NCBI GenBank assembly: GCA_020860245.1
Contig: JAJBUQ010000019.1
Location: forward strand, 1-64,000
Source of the DNA: Rikenellaceae bacterium
GTDB lineage: Bacteria; Bacteroidota; Bacteroidia; Bacteroidales; Rikenellaceae
Reading direction: 5' to 3'
DNA length: 64,000 bases
Below the pieces are notes generated by a model that did not search any database, was not told the origin of the DNA, and worked only from the letters and a program-made list of their open reading frames with translations. Shown here piece after piece: positions 17,547 to 26,438 of this stretch. Both the position numbers and the translations under genes were made by a program. The stretch's first letter is position 1. Each line of letters opens with the position of its first letter.

Positions 17547-18424
17547 AAAATATTCTTTATATACTAATAATCGTACTGTCATTAGTGTCTTGCCGTAAGC
17601 ATAAAACGATTCCGGAGAGAAAAATGTCCGAGCTTATAACCGATATAATGATCGCTAACTCTTACAGCAGTCAGTTTGTGGAAAATATGAACATGGACAG
17701 CTTCGATATATATACCCCGATACTTGACCGATACGGTTACAGTGCCGAAGATTTCAAATATTCTCTCAATAAAATTGCGACACGTAAGAGTTCGCGTTTA
17801 TCGGAGATATTGGACGATGTTATCGACGATATAAAAGAACGTGATAATTACTTCAAGCAGAGGGAGCGGACGATAAAATATATGGATTCCATTATCATCG
17901 GAGAATTCATCGATACGATTTATACGGAGTTGAGTCCGTTCGTCGTGGATGAAAATAATTTAAAAAATAAAAACCGTTTGGTATTACCCGCCGAACCGGG
18001 AATTTACTACGTAAGCTACCACTACCTTCTGGATTCTGCGGATGCGAATAATTTTGTAACTATGAGATACACCCTTATAGACACGGTTGGCCGTTCCCGT
18101 ACATCTAATACTCCCCGTCTTAATGTGAAGGGGAAGTGGCAGCCGTTCGATTTCTCTTTGGTTGCGGACGATGGTATCGATTCCCTCAGTATAACATTCC
18201 TCGAGAACACTTCTAGACTGAGAAAAGCGAAGATTACTATCGACAGTATTTATATTACTTGGCATAAACCATTGGTCATTTTGAGAGAAGAGGTAAGGCA
18301 AAGATTTATTCAGACCGGATGGTCGCGATATATAAACATTGAAAATGAAGAACAGGAGTATATCGGCCCACTATATCTACTGCCCGAAGAAGGGGCTGAT
18401 GCCGAGAACGATTCTGACGTTTGA
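17543..18424 (+). CDS. DUF4296 lipoprotein
   Basis: 293 residues. The start ATG at 17543 overlaps the permease stop by 4 bases. The protein starts MKNILYILII and has a lipobox ending LVSC (Cys17) followed by basic residues (RKHK). The N-terminal block (KMSELITDIMIANSYSSQFV) matches DUF4296, a Bacteroidetes family of unknown function. A beta-rich C-terminal half follows. Coupling to a Lol-type permease suggests an envelope role, but this is inference. The last 80 bases overlap the amidohydrolase gene. Confidence 0.75.
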   Translation: MKNILYILIIVLSLVSCRKHKTIPERKMSELITDIMIANSYSSQFVENMNMDSFDIYTPILDRYGYSAEDFKYSLNKIATRKSSRLSEILDDVIDDIKERDNYFKQRERTIKYMDSIIIGEFIDTIYTELSPFVVDENNLKNKNRLVLPAEPGIYYVSYHYLLDSADANNFVTMRYTLIDTVGRSRTSNTPRLNVKGKWQPFDFSLVADDGIDSLSITFLENTSRLRKAKITIDSIYITWHKPLVILREEVRQRFIQTGWSRYINIENEEQEYIGPLYLLPEEGADAENDSDV

Positions 18425-19493
18425 CCAGACGGGAATTCTGACAGGAATCCGTGAAGATGTTCCCGATATGGATTCTTTTCAGGGTGTGGAATTTTACAGC
18501 GGAGTTATCGTTCCGGGCCTTGTGAACTGCCATACCCATTCGGAACTATCCGCAATGCACGGTTCTGTTTCCAGGGGAACCGGTCTGACCGGTTTTGTAA
18601 AAGAGATTGGGAACGCACGTGTAAAATTCAGCGCCGAAGAGGCAATTGGAGCCGTGTCATATCACGATTCGAAAATGTATTCCGAAGGAGTAGCGGCTGT
18701 GGCGGATATCTGTAATTTCGACGTGAGTTTTTCGGCGAAAAAGAGCGGAATTCATTATCATAATTTTATCGAACTCTTCGGATTCTCAGATGATTGGCCT
18801 TCTGCGGTAATGCGAGGAAATGAAATCGTTAAAGTGTCGCATGACAATAATATGAAGGCAAATCTTACGCCTCATTCCACTTATTCGGTGCCGGACGGGA
18901 TGTTTAAAAGCATTATCTCTGCAAACATCGATAATGGGCTATTATCGATACATTTTATGGAGAGCCGCGATGAGAAGGAATTATATTCGAACGAAGGCAG
19001 ACTCGCCGTCCGTTATAAGGAAATCGGTTACGACCCCGACTTCCTTCACTACGGTTCCCCCGCTAAAAGGCTGATAGGCTCCATACCTCCTGAAATTCCG
19101 CTCTTGCTAATCCATAATACGTTCGTGTCCGCAGAGGAGATTGATATTATAGAATCGCACTTTAAAGATGTAACCTGGGTGCTCTGTCCGCGCTCTAACT
19201 TGTTTATCGAGCGCGCTCTGCCGGATGTAAAGCAGTTCAGGGATCGCGGATGCCGGATAGCTATCGGAACAGACAGCCTCGCATCTAACGATTCGCTGTC
19301 GATGGCGGATGAAATAAGTTTTATGCTTGATAATCTCGATGTGTCCTTTGCGGAAGCGATCGACTGGGCTACGATCAATGGGGCCGAAGCATTACAAATC
19401 GATCATTGGGCCGGATCGTTCGAGATCGGGAAGAAGCCCGGTGCCGTGATTACGCCAAATTTCGACTGTAAATCGTTCCGTAGAATATTATGA
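18345..19493 (+). CDS. Metal-dependent amidohydrolase (SsnA/TrzN group)
   Basis: 382 residues from ATG 18345; an in-frame TTG at 18339 is less likely. Amidohydrolase-superfamily fold: beta strands at the N-terminus, then the metal-binding HxH (CHTHSELSAMHG), a later metal His (LLSIHFMESRDE) and the Asp of GTDSLASND. Members deaminate purines or chlorotriazines; a widespread Bacteroidetes group with this architecture has no firm substrate (aminofutalosine or guanine deaminase are options). The first 80 bases overlap the DUF4296 gene. The gene converges with yitT, overlapping by 6 bases. Confidence 0.8.
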   Translation: MKNRSISAHYIYCPKKGLMPRTILTFDQTGILTGIREDVPDMDSFQGVEFYSGVIVPGLVNCHTHSELSAMHGSVSRGTGLTGFVKEIGNARVKFSAEEAIGAVSYHDSKMYSEGVAAVADICNFDVSFSAKKSGIHYHNFIELFGFSDDWPSAVMRGNEIVKVSHDNNMKANLTPHSTYSVPDGMFKSIISANIDNGLLSIHFMESRDEKELYSNEGRLAVRYKEIGYDPDFLHYGSPAKRLIGSIPPEIPLLLIHNTFVSAEEIDIIESHFKDVTWVLCPRSNLFIERALPDVKQFRDRGCRIAIGTDSLASNDSLSMADEISFMLDNLDVSFAEAIDWATINGAEALQIDHWAGSFEIGKKPGAVITPNFDCKSFRRIL

Positions 19494-20402
19494 CCTCCCG
19501 TACCGCTTAAATCCGTTCCCGTATATCTCGTGAGCGTTCACTATCGTTATGAAGGCATCCGGATCGACAGCCGTTATGAGGTCTTTGATCTGTGATACCT
19601 GATTTCTATTAATTACGACAAAGATCGTATTCTTTTCGTTCATGGTGTACATTCCGTAAGATTTGAGATAGGTTCCCCCGCGATCGAGATTGTCCAAAAT
19701 TATACGTCTTATGTCCTCATGGTTGTCGGAAATTATAAATAATAACTTATCCGTTCCCCCGCCTTCGAGAATATAGTCTATAACTTGGGTCGTTACGTAT
19801 ATAGTTATTAGCGAATACAGTGGTATCTTCCAGTCTCCGAATGTTATAAGTCCCGCAACCACTATTATCGAATCCACTATAAGAAGCCCGCGCGCGAACG
19901 GGATACCGGTGTATTTGCTCAGTATCATGAATATTATATCCGTTCCGCCCGACGTGGCATGAGTTCTTAATATCATCCCCATTCCAGCTCCTGCGAGGAC
20001 TCCGCCGAAGAGGCACGCTAAAAGAATGTCGTCCGTGAGATTTATTCTGCCGTTAAGCATTGTATACGGGTCTTCACCTATATATGCTGTCATAAGATTC
20101 ATTATTAACGGTGTGGTCACCGCTGCTGCGATCGTCCTCGTGCCGAATTTTTTCCCTAAAAGAACCAGTGCTACCGATATAAGAGGGATATCCATTATCA
20201 ATCCGAACGTACCCACTTGAATGTCCGGGAAAAAATAATGCAGTATTATTCCGATCCCGTATATTCCGCCGGGAATTATTTTGTAAGGCGTTATAAACAA
20301 AACGAATGCGGACGCAAGAAGTACGCAGCCTGCAATGAGCAGTAGAGAGGAGACAAATAAGTTCCCGTTAAATAATTTCCTGTAAGACACGAGTTTACCC
20401 AT
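19488..20402 (-). CDS. YitT-family membrane protein (DUF161/DUF2179)
   Basis: About 304 residues from ATG 20402 (MGKLVSYRKLF); the longer frame from 20444 adds 14 residues and is less convincing. Five to six membrane helices are followed by a soluble C-terminal DUF2179 domain (IRRIILDNLDRGGTYLKSYG), which resembles a PII/ACT-like regulatory fold. The transported substance is unknown for the family. It is divergent from plsY, with a 116-base gap carrying the plsY promoter. Confidence 0.9.
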   Translation of the reverse strand: MGKLVSYRKLFNGNLFVSSLLLIAGCVLLASAFVLFITPYKIIPGGIYGIGIILHYFFPDIQVGTFGLIMDIPLISVALVLLGKKFGTRTIAAAVTTPLIMNLMTAYIGEDPYTMLNGRINLTDDILLACLFGGVLAGAGMGMILRTHATSGGTDIIFMILSKYTGIPFARGLLIVDSIIVVAGLITFGDWKIPLYSLITIYVTTQVIDYILEGGGTDKLLFIISDNHEDIRRIILDNLDRGGTYLKSYGMYTMNEKNTIFVVINRNQVSQIKDLITAVDPDAFITIVNAHEIYGNGFKRYGRS

Positions 20403-20465
20403 TGTTGTCGTTTTAATTATATGTATAGTGCAAATATTCTGCAAATGGTAAATTACAGCCGGTTT

Positions 20466-20496
20466 TTTGCAGTATGTCCGATTTGGTTTACTTTTG
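20466..20496 (+). promoter_or_regulatory. plsY promoter (TTTG-N19-TACTTTTG)
   Basis: A full two-part match: TTTG at 20466-20469 and TACTTTTG at 20489-20496, with 19 bases between. Transcription should begin near 20503, after the ATG-like codon at 20474, which decides for the start at 20519. Confidence 0.65.
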
Positions 20497-20518
20497 TCCC
20501 AAATTAATATTTTATATA

Positions 20519-21157
20519 ATGTTTTTGAATATTATTCTTGTCATTATAGCATATCTGCTCGGATCGATACCAAGCGCAGTCTGGATCAGTAAACACTACT
20601 ATGGAATTGATATCCGCGAACATGGAAGTAAGAATGCCGGAGCCACCAACGTCCTGCGCGTTCTGGGTAAAAGGGCTGCGCTGCCCGTATTCGCGATCGA
20701 CGTAATCAAAGGCTTTGTCGCTGTCTCTCTTGCGCACTTCTCCACATATATGCAGGGGAGCGAGGCCATGTTCACATTTAAAATCATTCTTGTCGCCGCC
20801 GCGATAATCGGACATATATTCCCGGTCTTCGCAGGATTCAGGGGAGGTAAAGGCGTCGCTACCCTTGCCGGTGCGGTCCTCGGGGTTTATCCTCCTGCGG
20901 TGCTGCTCTGTCTCGCCACATTCACCCTCGTGCTTATCTTCACTCATTACGTCTCTCTTAGTTCCATGACGGCAGGAATAATGTTCCCTGTATACGTAAC
21001 TGTCGTATTCGGCGAAAAATCATATTCCCTTATAACGTTCGCATGTGTAGTTGCTGTACTTCTGCTTCTTACTCACAGAAAAAATATAGTCCGCCTGATT
21101 AACGGAATCGAATCGAAGACATATATTATAAAACCGCCCAAAGGGGATCGGAAATAG
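20519..21157 (+). CDS. plsY: Acyl-phosphate:glycerol-3-phosphate acyltransferase
   Basis: PlsY moves an acyl chain from acyl phosphate to glycerol-3-phosphate, the first membrane step of phospholipid synthesis. 212 residues, five predicted membrane helices. All three family motifs are visible: GSIPSAVWISK, then HGSKNAGATNVLRVLG and GHIFPVFAGFRGGKGVAT. The start at 20519 (MFLNIIL) fits the promoter; an upstream in-frame start at 20474 would lie before the transcript. Its stop directly abuts the stop of the convergent MscS-type gene. Confidence 0.95.
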   Translation: MFLNIILVIIAYLLGSIPSAVWISKHYYGIDIREHGSKNAGATNVLRVLGKRAALPVFAIDVIKGFVAVSLAHFSTYMQGSEAMFTFKIILVAAAIIGHIFPVFAGFRGGKGVATLAGAVLGVYPPAVLLCLATFTLVLIFTHYVSLSSMTAGIMFPVYVTVVFGEKSYSLITFACVVAVLLLLTHRKNIVRLINGIESKTYIIKPPKGDRK

Positions 21158-22552
21158 TTATTTATTAATATTTACGATATCCCTGCCGGATGGCTGTTGG
21201 AACATTCGTAAATCGAATAAAACAGATACCGCTACGATATGTTCCAGTATATCGGCGATTGTCCTCTCGTATTCGATTAATAATTTCTCATGTGAAAACG
21301 CGTATAATTCCAATATCATTCCGTTGTCTGTCTGTGGAAGGTAACGGACCGTAAGACGCGGTTTTGGATTTATCTTCGGATGATTGAGTAGATATTTCTC
21401 GACGTAACACCGGAATAATCCGATATTTGTAACAAAGTTGCTGGTGTTCGTATTCGCAAGCAGCTGAACAGCATTCACGTAAACAGGTTTAAGTTCTGCG
21501 TTCGCTCCTAATTCGGAGAGTTTAGCCTCGTCCATAATCCTTACCGATGAAATGTCTATATGAAGCTGACGCAGAAATCTTCTGCCCGAGCTCTCGCGCA
21601 TTGTTCTCCAATTAATAAAGGATTCGGTTATCATCGAATAGATCGGAACCATCGTCATAGTGTTGTCCCAGTTCTGAACCTTAACCGTAGTCAGGGTTAT
21701 CTCCTGAATCTCTCCGTCCGCTTCGCGCGTAGGCATCGTGATCCAATCCCCGCGCCGGATCATGTCCTGTGCGGATAATTGCAGCGATGCGATAAATCCC
21801 AGTATTATGTCCCTGAATACAAGGCTGAATATGGCGGCGGACGTACCTATCCCTATTATTATTGAGCTGGGCTGTATATTCAGTATCATGGATATAATGA
21901 CGATTATCGCAATTATCCATAATATGATTTTAGCAGTCTGGATGTATCCCTTGATAGATTTCTCTTTTACATGATCGTCGTAAACATCGTTCGCCGCATC
22001 GAGAAACGCACTGATTATGTTTATCGCCATTACAGCTACCACGCTTTGGAGGATAAATCTCGTCGCCGCTATTAACGTGGAATCGTATCCGGTTAGTAAT
22101 ACAGTGGAAAAAGATAACGCGATTGCCGTAGGAATGATCCGAACCGATCTGTGGAAAAAACATCTTTTGTATAAATGGTCGATCCATAAAGACTTGGTTT
22201 TAAACCCTGTCCGCTTAAAAATATATGATAAAAAAGTCACTCCGAAGCGATTCGCCAGCCATATTATGAGAATAAGGATTCCGCAGGCGAGAAGATACGT
22301 AATAGTATCTGAAACCCCGGGAGACAGCCCCGCGCGAAGAAAAAAATCCTCGATTCCTTGCAGGGGTCCTAATTTGATCTCCGTATCGACCCCTGTCGTA
22401 ACTATGACGTTACTGTCGTGTGTTATGACCTTAATGGTATCTTCCATAGTTTTATCCGATAATCTATGCAAATATAAATCTTTTAAACCGTTTGGTTTAA
22501 CCGCATCGTAAATTTGCGTGAGGTCTCTCGTATTTGAGATCTCTGCAAACAT
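21158..22552 (-). CDS. Mechanosensitive ion channel, MscS family
   Basis: 464 residues. MscS-type channels open under membrane tension to release solutes in osmotic downshock. An N-terminal soluble region is followed by several membrane helices; the pore-side helix and beta domain are recognisable from IQPSSIIIGIGTSAAIFSLV and FRDIILGFIASLQLSAQDMI, then GDWITMPTREADGEIQEITL. The cytoplasmic tail is longer than in E. coli MscS (286 residues), as in YnaI/YbdG-like members. Single-gene unit convergent with plsY. Confidence 0.9.
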   Translation of the reverse strand: MFAEISNTRDLTQIYDAVKPNGLKDLYLHRLSDKTMEDTIKVITHDSNVIVTTGVDTEIKLGPLQGIEDFFLRAGLSPGVSDTITYLLACGILILIIWLANRFGVTFLSYIFKRTGFKTKSLWIDHLYKRCFFHRSVRIIPTAIALSFSTVLLTGYDSTLIAATRFILQSVVAVMAINIISAFLDAANDVYDDHVKEKSIKGYIQTAKIILWIIAIIVIISMILNIQPSSIIIGIGTSAAIFSLVFRDIILGFIASLQLSAQDMIRRGDWITMPTREADGEIQEITLTTVKVQNWDNTMTMVPIYSMITESFINWRTMRESSGRRFLRQLHIDISSVRIMDEAKLSELGANAELKPVYVNAVQLLANTNTSNFVTNIGLFRCYVEKYLLNHPKINPKPRLTVRYLPQTDNGMILELYAFSHEKLLIEYERTIADILEHIVAVSVLFDLRMFQQPSGRDIVNINK

Positions 22553-22568
22553 AATTAGTTGTAAATAT

Positions 22569-22599
22569 GTTGCATAATGTGAAAAAAAACTTATTTTTG
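22569..22599 (+). promoter_or_regulatory. secDF promoter (GTTG-N19-TATTTTTG)
   Basis: TATTTTTG at 22592-22599 with GTTG 19 bases upstream at 22569-22572. It lies about 95 bases before the secDF start, so the leader is long for this region. Confidence 0.55.
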
Positions 22600-22693
22600 C
22601 GAATTATTCATGTAGTTTTGGGGTGCGGAAAATAAACGGCATTCCGCAAATTGTTGAAATATAGATAGATATTTACAAATAAAAAATTAAAAA

Positions 22694-25600
22694 ATGCAGA
22701 GTAAAGGTGCACTAAAATTTTTGGTGATCGTACTGGCGATAGCTTGTGCTTATCAACTGTCGTTTACGTTCGTAACACGCAACGTTGAGCGGAAAGCTGC
22801 CAAGTATGCGGACGGAGACCCTGTAAAGGAGCAGACATATCTGGATTCTATGAAATCTCAGACTGTTTATAATCTGGGTTTTGTGAAATTTAACTACAAA
22901 GAAGCAAAGGAGAAAGAGATCAACCTCGGACTCGATCTGAGGGGAGGTATGAACGTTATGCTCGAGATCTCTGTCGAAGACGTTGTGAGAGCGCTTGCTA
23001 ATTACAATACCGATCCGGCATTCAACCAGGCGATCGCAAGGGCTAAAGAGGCTCAGAACAGAAGTACGAGGGATTTTATAACCCTCTTCCGCGAGGCTTA
23101 CGAGGATATAGTTCCCGGAGGCAGACTGAGTTTTATTTTCAACACTCCCGAATTTCGCGACAGAGTGACGCCGGAGAGCACCAACGATCACGTAGTGGCC
23201 GTTCTTAAAGAGCAGACCGAGAGCGCTATCGAAAACTCTTACAATGTCCTGAGCAACCGTATCGACAGGTTCGGTGTAACACAGCCGAATATCCAGCGTC
23301 TCGAAGGGTCGGGAAGGATATTGGTCGAACTGCCCGGAGTTAAAGAACCGGAACGAGTCCGTAAACTGCTTCAGGGGACTGCGAGTCTGGAATTCTGGTC
23401 TACTTATAATAATAATGAAATTTATCCGCTGCTGGAGCAGGTAAATGACTATATAAAAGAATATCTCGGTGCGGCGGGTTCGTCGCCTGTTGCCGAAACG
23501 GAAGATATAGTAATTGAGGAGAGTGTTTCAGAAGATCTGTTGTCGGAGATTGCCGACTCTGCCAGTCTTCTCTCAGCTCTTGAAACAACGGAACTCGAAC
23601 TGCCTGAGATGGACTTCGAGAAAGAATTCCCGCTCTTCTCTAAGCTCAGCTCGATGGTAGATTACCAGACCGGAAGCATTTACAGCAGTCCGGTAGTGGG
23701 ACGTGCAATGTCTTATGACACTGCCGTTGTAAACAGTTACTTCGCACTTCCTCAGGTCAAGGCGATGCTCCCGAGGGATCTCGATCTTATGTGGGGAGTT
23801 AAAGGTATCGACGAATCGGAATCCGTTTTCGAATTATACGCTATCAGGAAAAATACACGCGACGGAAGACCCCCTGTGGACGGAGGTGCGGTAGTCAATG
23901 CCCGTCCCGAATACTCACAGTTCGGTTCCGCAGCTCAGGTATCCATGTCTATGGATGCTACCGGTGCACGCCAATGGGCAAGGCTTACCGCTGACAATGT
24001 GGGCAATTTCATAGCAATATGTCTGGACGGATATGTTTATTCAGCCCCTTCCGTATCTAACGAGATAACAGGTGGACAGTCACAGATATCCGGGAGCTTC
24101 ACCTACGCAGAGGCTACCGACTTAGCCAATGTGCTCAGATCCGGTAAGCTTCCTGCTCCTGCGAGAATCATACAGGATACGGTAGTCGGTCCTACTCTCG
24201 GACAGGAATCTATAAACGCAGGTATGAGTTCGTTTATCATAGCGTTCATACTCGTGCTTATCTACATGATATTCTTCTATAACAGGGCAGGATGGGTGTC
24301 TGCGGTCGCTTTGATCGCAAATATATTCTTCCTGTTCGGAATTCTCGTTTCGTTCGGAGCCGTACTTACGCTGCCCGGTATCGCCGGTATCGTCTTGACG
24401 ATGGGTATGGCCGTTGATGCGAATGTAATTATTTATGAACGTATTAAAGAGGAACTAAAATCCGGTAAAGGAATAAGTCTCTCCATAGCGGACGGTTTTA
24501 AGAATGCCTATTCGGCCATCATAGACGGTAACGTAACTACTCTTATCACCGGTATAGTTCTCTTCATATTCGGCACCGGTCCGGTGCAGGGATTCGCTAC
24601 AACCTTGATAATCGGTATTATTACCTCGCTCTTCACGTCGATCTTTATCACAAGGCTCATCTTCGTATCGATGCTCGAGAAAGGTAAAAATATTACATTC
24701 TCAAATAAGTTTACACGTGACTTCCTGACCAATACCAAAATTAATTTCATAGACAAAAGAAAAGTATCTTATATAGTTGCCGGACTGTTGGTTTTGATTT
24801 CAATCGTTTCATTGGCGACCAGAGGGCTTAATTACGGTGTGGACTTCTCCGGAGGACGCGCCTATGTAATCCGGTTCGATCAGGACGTTACGGCGAATCA
24901 GGTAAGGGAAGCTTTAAACACAGTATTCGCGACTGACGACGCCTCGGAGAGTTATGAGGTTAAACAATACGGAACCGAGAACCAGATGAGGATAATTACT
25001 CAGTATAAATACGACGACACCAGCGAAGATGCGACCACTGAAGTGGAAGGTCTGTTGTATACGGCTCTTGCTCCTTTATACGGATACCCTATAACTCAGG
25101 AAGCCTTCGTGACAACTCAGAACGATGCCAACGGTATTATCAGTGCGGAAAAAGTGGGACCGAGCGTAGCAAACGATATTAAAGTAAATTCCATAATCGC
25201 CGTATTGTTCAGTCTTCTCGCGATAGGTATCTATATAATCATCAGATTCGGTAGATGGCAGTGGGGCGTCGGAGGAGTTGTTTCATTAGGACACGATGCG
25301 TTCGTGACGATCGGAATGTTCTCGTTGTTATTCGGTATCATGCCGTTTGCGATGGAGGTAGATCAATCGTTTATCGCTGCGATTCTTACAATCATCGGTT
25401 ACTCGATAAATGATAAGGTGGTTATCTTCGACCGTATCCGCGAATACAGGACCCTGTATCCGAAGAGAAATTTGAAAGAAAATATCAACCTGGCGATCAA
25501 TAGTACGCTGTCGAGGACTGTCAATACTTCAGGTACTACCCTGATCGTATTGCTGGCGATATTCCTGTTCGGAGGAGAGGTTATCCGAGGATTTATTTTC

Positions 25601-25702
25601 GCACTTATTTTTGGTGTGATAATCGGTACTTTATCATCGATATTCCTTGCCACGCCGATCGCTTACGATCTCGTAACGAAAAAATCCGATACTAAAAAAT
25701 AG
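22694..25702 (+). CDS. secDF: Fused SecD-SecF protein translocase subunit
   Basis: 1002 residues, twelve predicted membrane helices in two sets of six. SecD and SecF use the proton gradient to pull secreted proteins out of the SecYEG channel. The SecD half shows GLDLRGGMNVML and a first periplasmic domain; FSGGRAYVIRFD marks the SecF start near residue 720. The two halves are one gene, the usual Bacteroidetes arrangement. The P1 domain carries a Glu/Ser-rich insertion (about residues 265-300). It ends in a strong terminator. Confidence 0.96.
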   Translation: MQSKGALKFLVIVLAIACAYQLSFTFVTRNVERKAAKYADGDPVKEQTYLDSMKSQTVYNLGFVKFNYKEAKEKEINLGLDLRGGMNVMLEISVEDVVRALANYNTDPAFNQAIARAKEAQNRSTRDFITLFREAYEDIVPGGRLSFIFNTPEFRDRVTPESTNDHVVAVLKEQTESAIENSYNVLSNRIDRFGVTQPNIQRLEGSGRILVELPGVKEPERVRKLLQGTASLEFWSTYNNNEIYPLLEQVNDYIKEYLGAAGSSPVAETEDIVIEESVSEDLLSEIADSASLLSALETTELELPEMDFEKEFPLFSKLSSMVDYQTGSIYSSPVVGRAMSYDTAVVNSYFALPQVKAMLPRDLDLMWGVKGIDESESVFELYAIRKNTRDGRPPVDGGAVVNARPEYSQFGSAAQVSMSMDATGARQWARLTADNVGNFIAICLDGYVYSAPSVSNEITGGQSQISGSFTYAEATDLANVLRSGKLPAPARIIQDTVVGPTLGQESINAGMSSFIIAFILVLIYMIFFYNRAGWVSAVALIANIFFLFGILVSFGAVLTLPGIAGIVLTMGMAVDANVIIYERIKEELKSGKGISLSIADGFKNAYSAIIDGNVTTLITGIVLFIFGTGPVQGFATTLIIGIITSLFTSIFITRLIFVSMLEKGKNITFSNKFTRDFLTNTKINFIDKRKVSYIVAGLLVLISIVSLATRGLNYGVDFSGGRAYVIRFDQDVTANQVREALNTVFATDDASESYEVKQYGTENQMRIITQYKYDDTSEDATTEVEGLLYTALAPLYGYPITQEAFVTTQNDANGIISAEKVGPSVANDIKVNSIIAVLFSLLAIGIYIIIRFGRWQWGVGGVVSLGHDAFVTIGMFSLLFGIMPFAMEVDQSFIAAILTIIGYSINDKVVIFDRIREYRTLYPKRNLKENINLAINSTLSRTVNTSGTTLIVLLAIFLFGGEVIRGFIFALIFGVIIGTLSSIFLATPIAYDLVTKKSDTKK

Positions 25703-25719
25703 TAATCGCGAAGTAGTAT

Positions 25720-25753
25720 AAAAGAGCGGAAAATTTATTCTTCCGCTCTTTTT
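25720..25753 (+). terminator. secDF terminator
   Basis: A 12-bp stem (AAAAGAGCGGAA, 25720-25731) paired with 25741-25752, a 9-base loop and a T run. Rho-independent type. Confidence 0.82.
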
Positions 25754-25778
25754 GTATTCGCATAATCCATAAAAAAGT

Positions 25779-25786
25779 TAAATTTG
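25779..25786 (+). promoter_or_regulatory. Promoter -7 box (TAAATTTG) for the acidic-tail lipoprotein
   Basis: Consensus -7 element. Transcription should begin near 25792, so the ATG at 25804 is a better start than the one at 25792. Confidence 0.45.
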
Positions 25787-25803
25787 CGGATATGTTAAAG
25801 ATT

Positions 25804-26433
25804 ATGAAAAATCATATTATAAGTTTATCAATTCTAATGGGGTTGATATTTTATTCCTGCGGAAAAAACGATGTACTGGATGCTACATTCGAGGTGACTC
25901 CATATATACAGATCGAACAGGGCGGTGAGGAGTATATCACTACCGAAGTACAGGGTTATTATTTTTATGCGGATAGTATCTATTTTAACGAAGTTACATA
26001 CGAAGATGCTCTTGCTGGGACTCTACGTTACAAAACGGGAGGTACATTGGCTTATACAGGGCTTGCGGACCGTGATGAAAACGGAACGATGTACTTCCGC
26101 AATTTGATTCAGTCCGAGATTATTCTTGTCCTGGTAAACGAAGACAACGAAGTTTACTGCTGGCGGCAGCTCTATCTCGAACCGGAACAGAACTATATAA
26201 TTACACGTATCCGGTTCCGGTTGTGGCGTTCAGGTCTGACATATAAGGAATCCGGATGGACCGTTACGATCCCGCCGTCGGATGAAGAAGATGAAGAAGA
26301 CGATAACGGCAATGAAGAAGAAGCTGACGACGGTAACGATGATAACGACTTAGAGGAGGACCGTAAAGACGATGAGGACGACGAACACGAAAACGGTGAG
26401 GACGATGAAGGCGATGAAGATTCTGTCGGATGA
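25804..26433 (+). CDS. Lipoprotein with a highly acidic C-terminal tail
   Basis: 209 residues from ATG 25804. Signal peptide with lipobox (IFYSC, Cys19). Residues 25-155 look beta-rich (VTPYIQIEQGGEEYITTEVQ) and resemble Bacteroidales lipoproteins of unknown function. Residues 160-209 are 33/50 Asp or Glu with Gly and Asn, a low-complexity tail that may bind Ca2+ or keep the end unfolded. The DNA under the tail is a run of GA-rich imperfect repeats. Convergent with xerD, 5 bases apart. Confidence 0.72.
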   Translation: MKNHIISLSILMGLIFYSCGKNDVLDATFEVTPYIQIEQGGEEYITTEVQGYYFYADSIYFNEVTYEDALAGTLRYKTGGTLAYTGLADRDENGTMYFRNLIQSEIILVLVNEDNEVYCWRQLYLEPEQNYIITRIRFRLWRSGLTYKESGWTVTIPPSDEEDEEDDNGNEEEADDGNDDNDLEEDRKDDEDDEHENGEDDEGDEDSVG

Positions 26434-26438
26434 ACCCG

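Noticed and set aside
18339..18344. TTG start six bases upstream for the amidohydrolase
   Set aside because: ATG at 18345 is a standard start and gives the N-terminal sequence expected in the family.
22712..23191. 159-residue minus-strand ORF inside secDF
   Set aside because: Antisense shadow of the SecD half, with no start context or domain.
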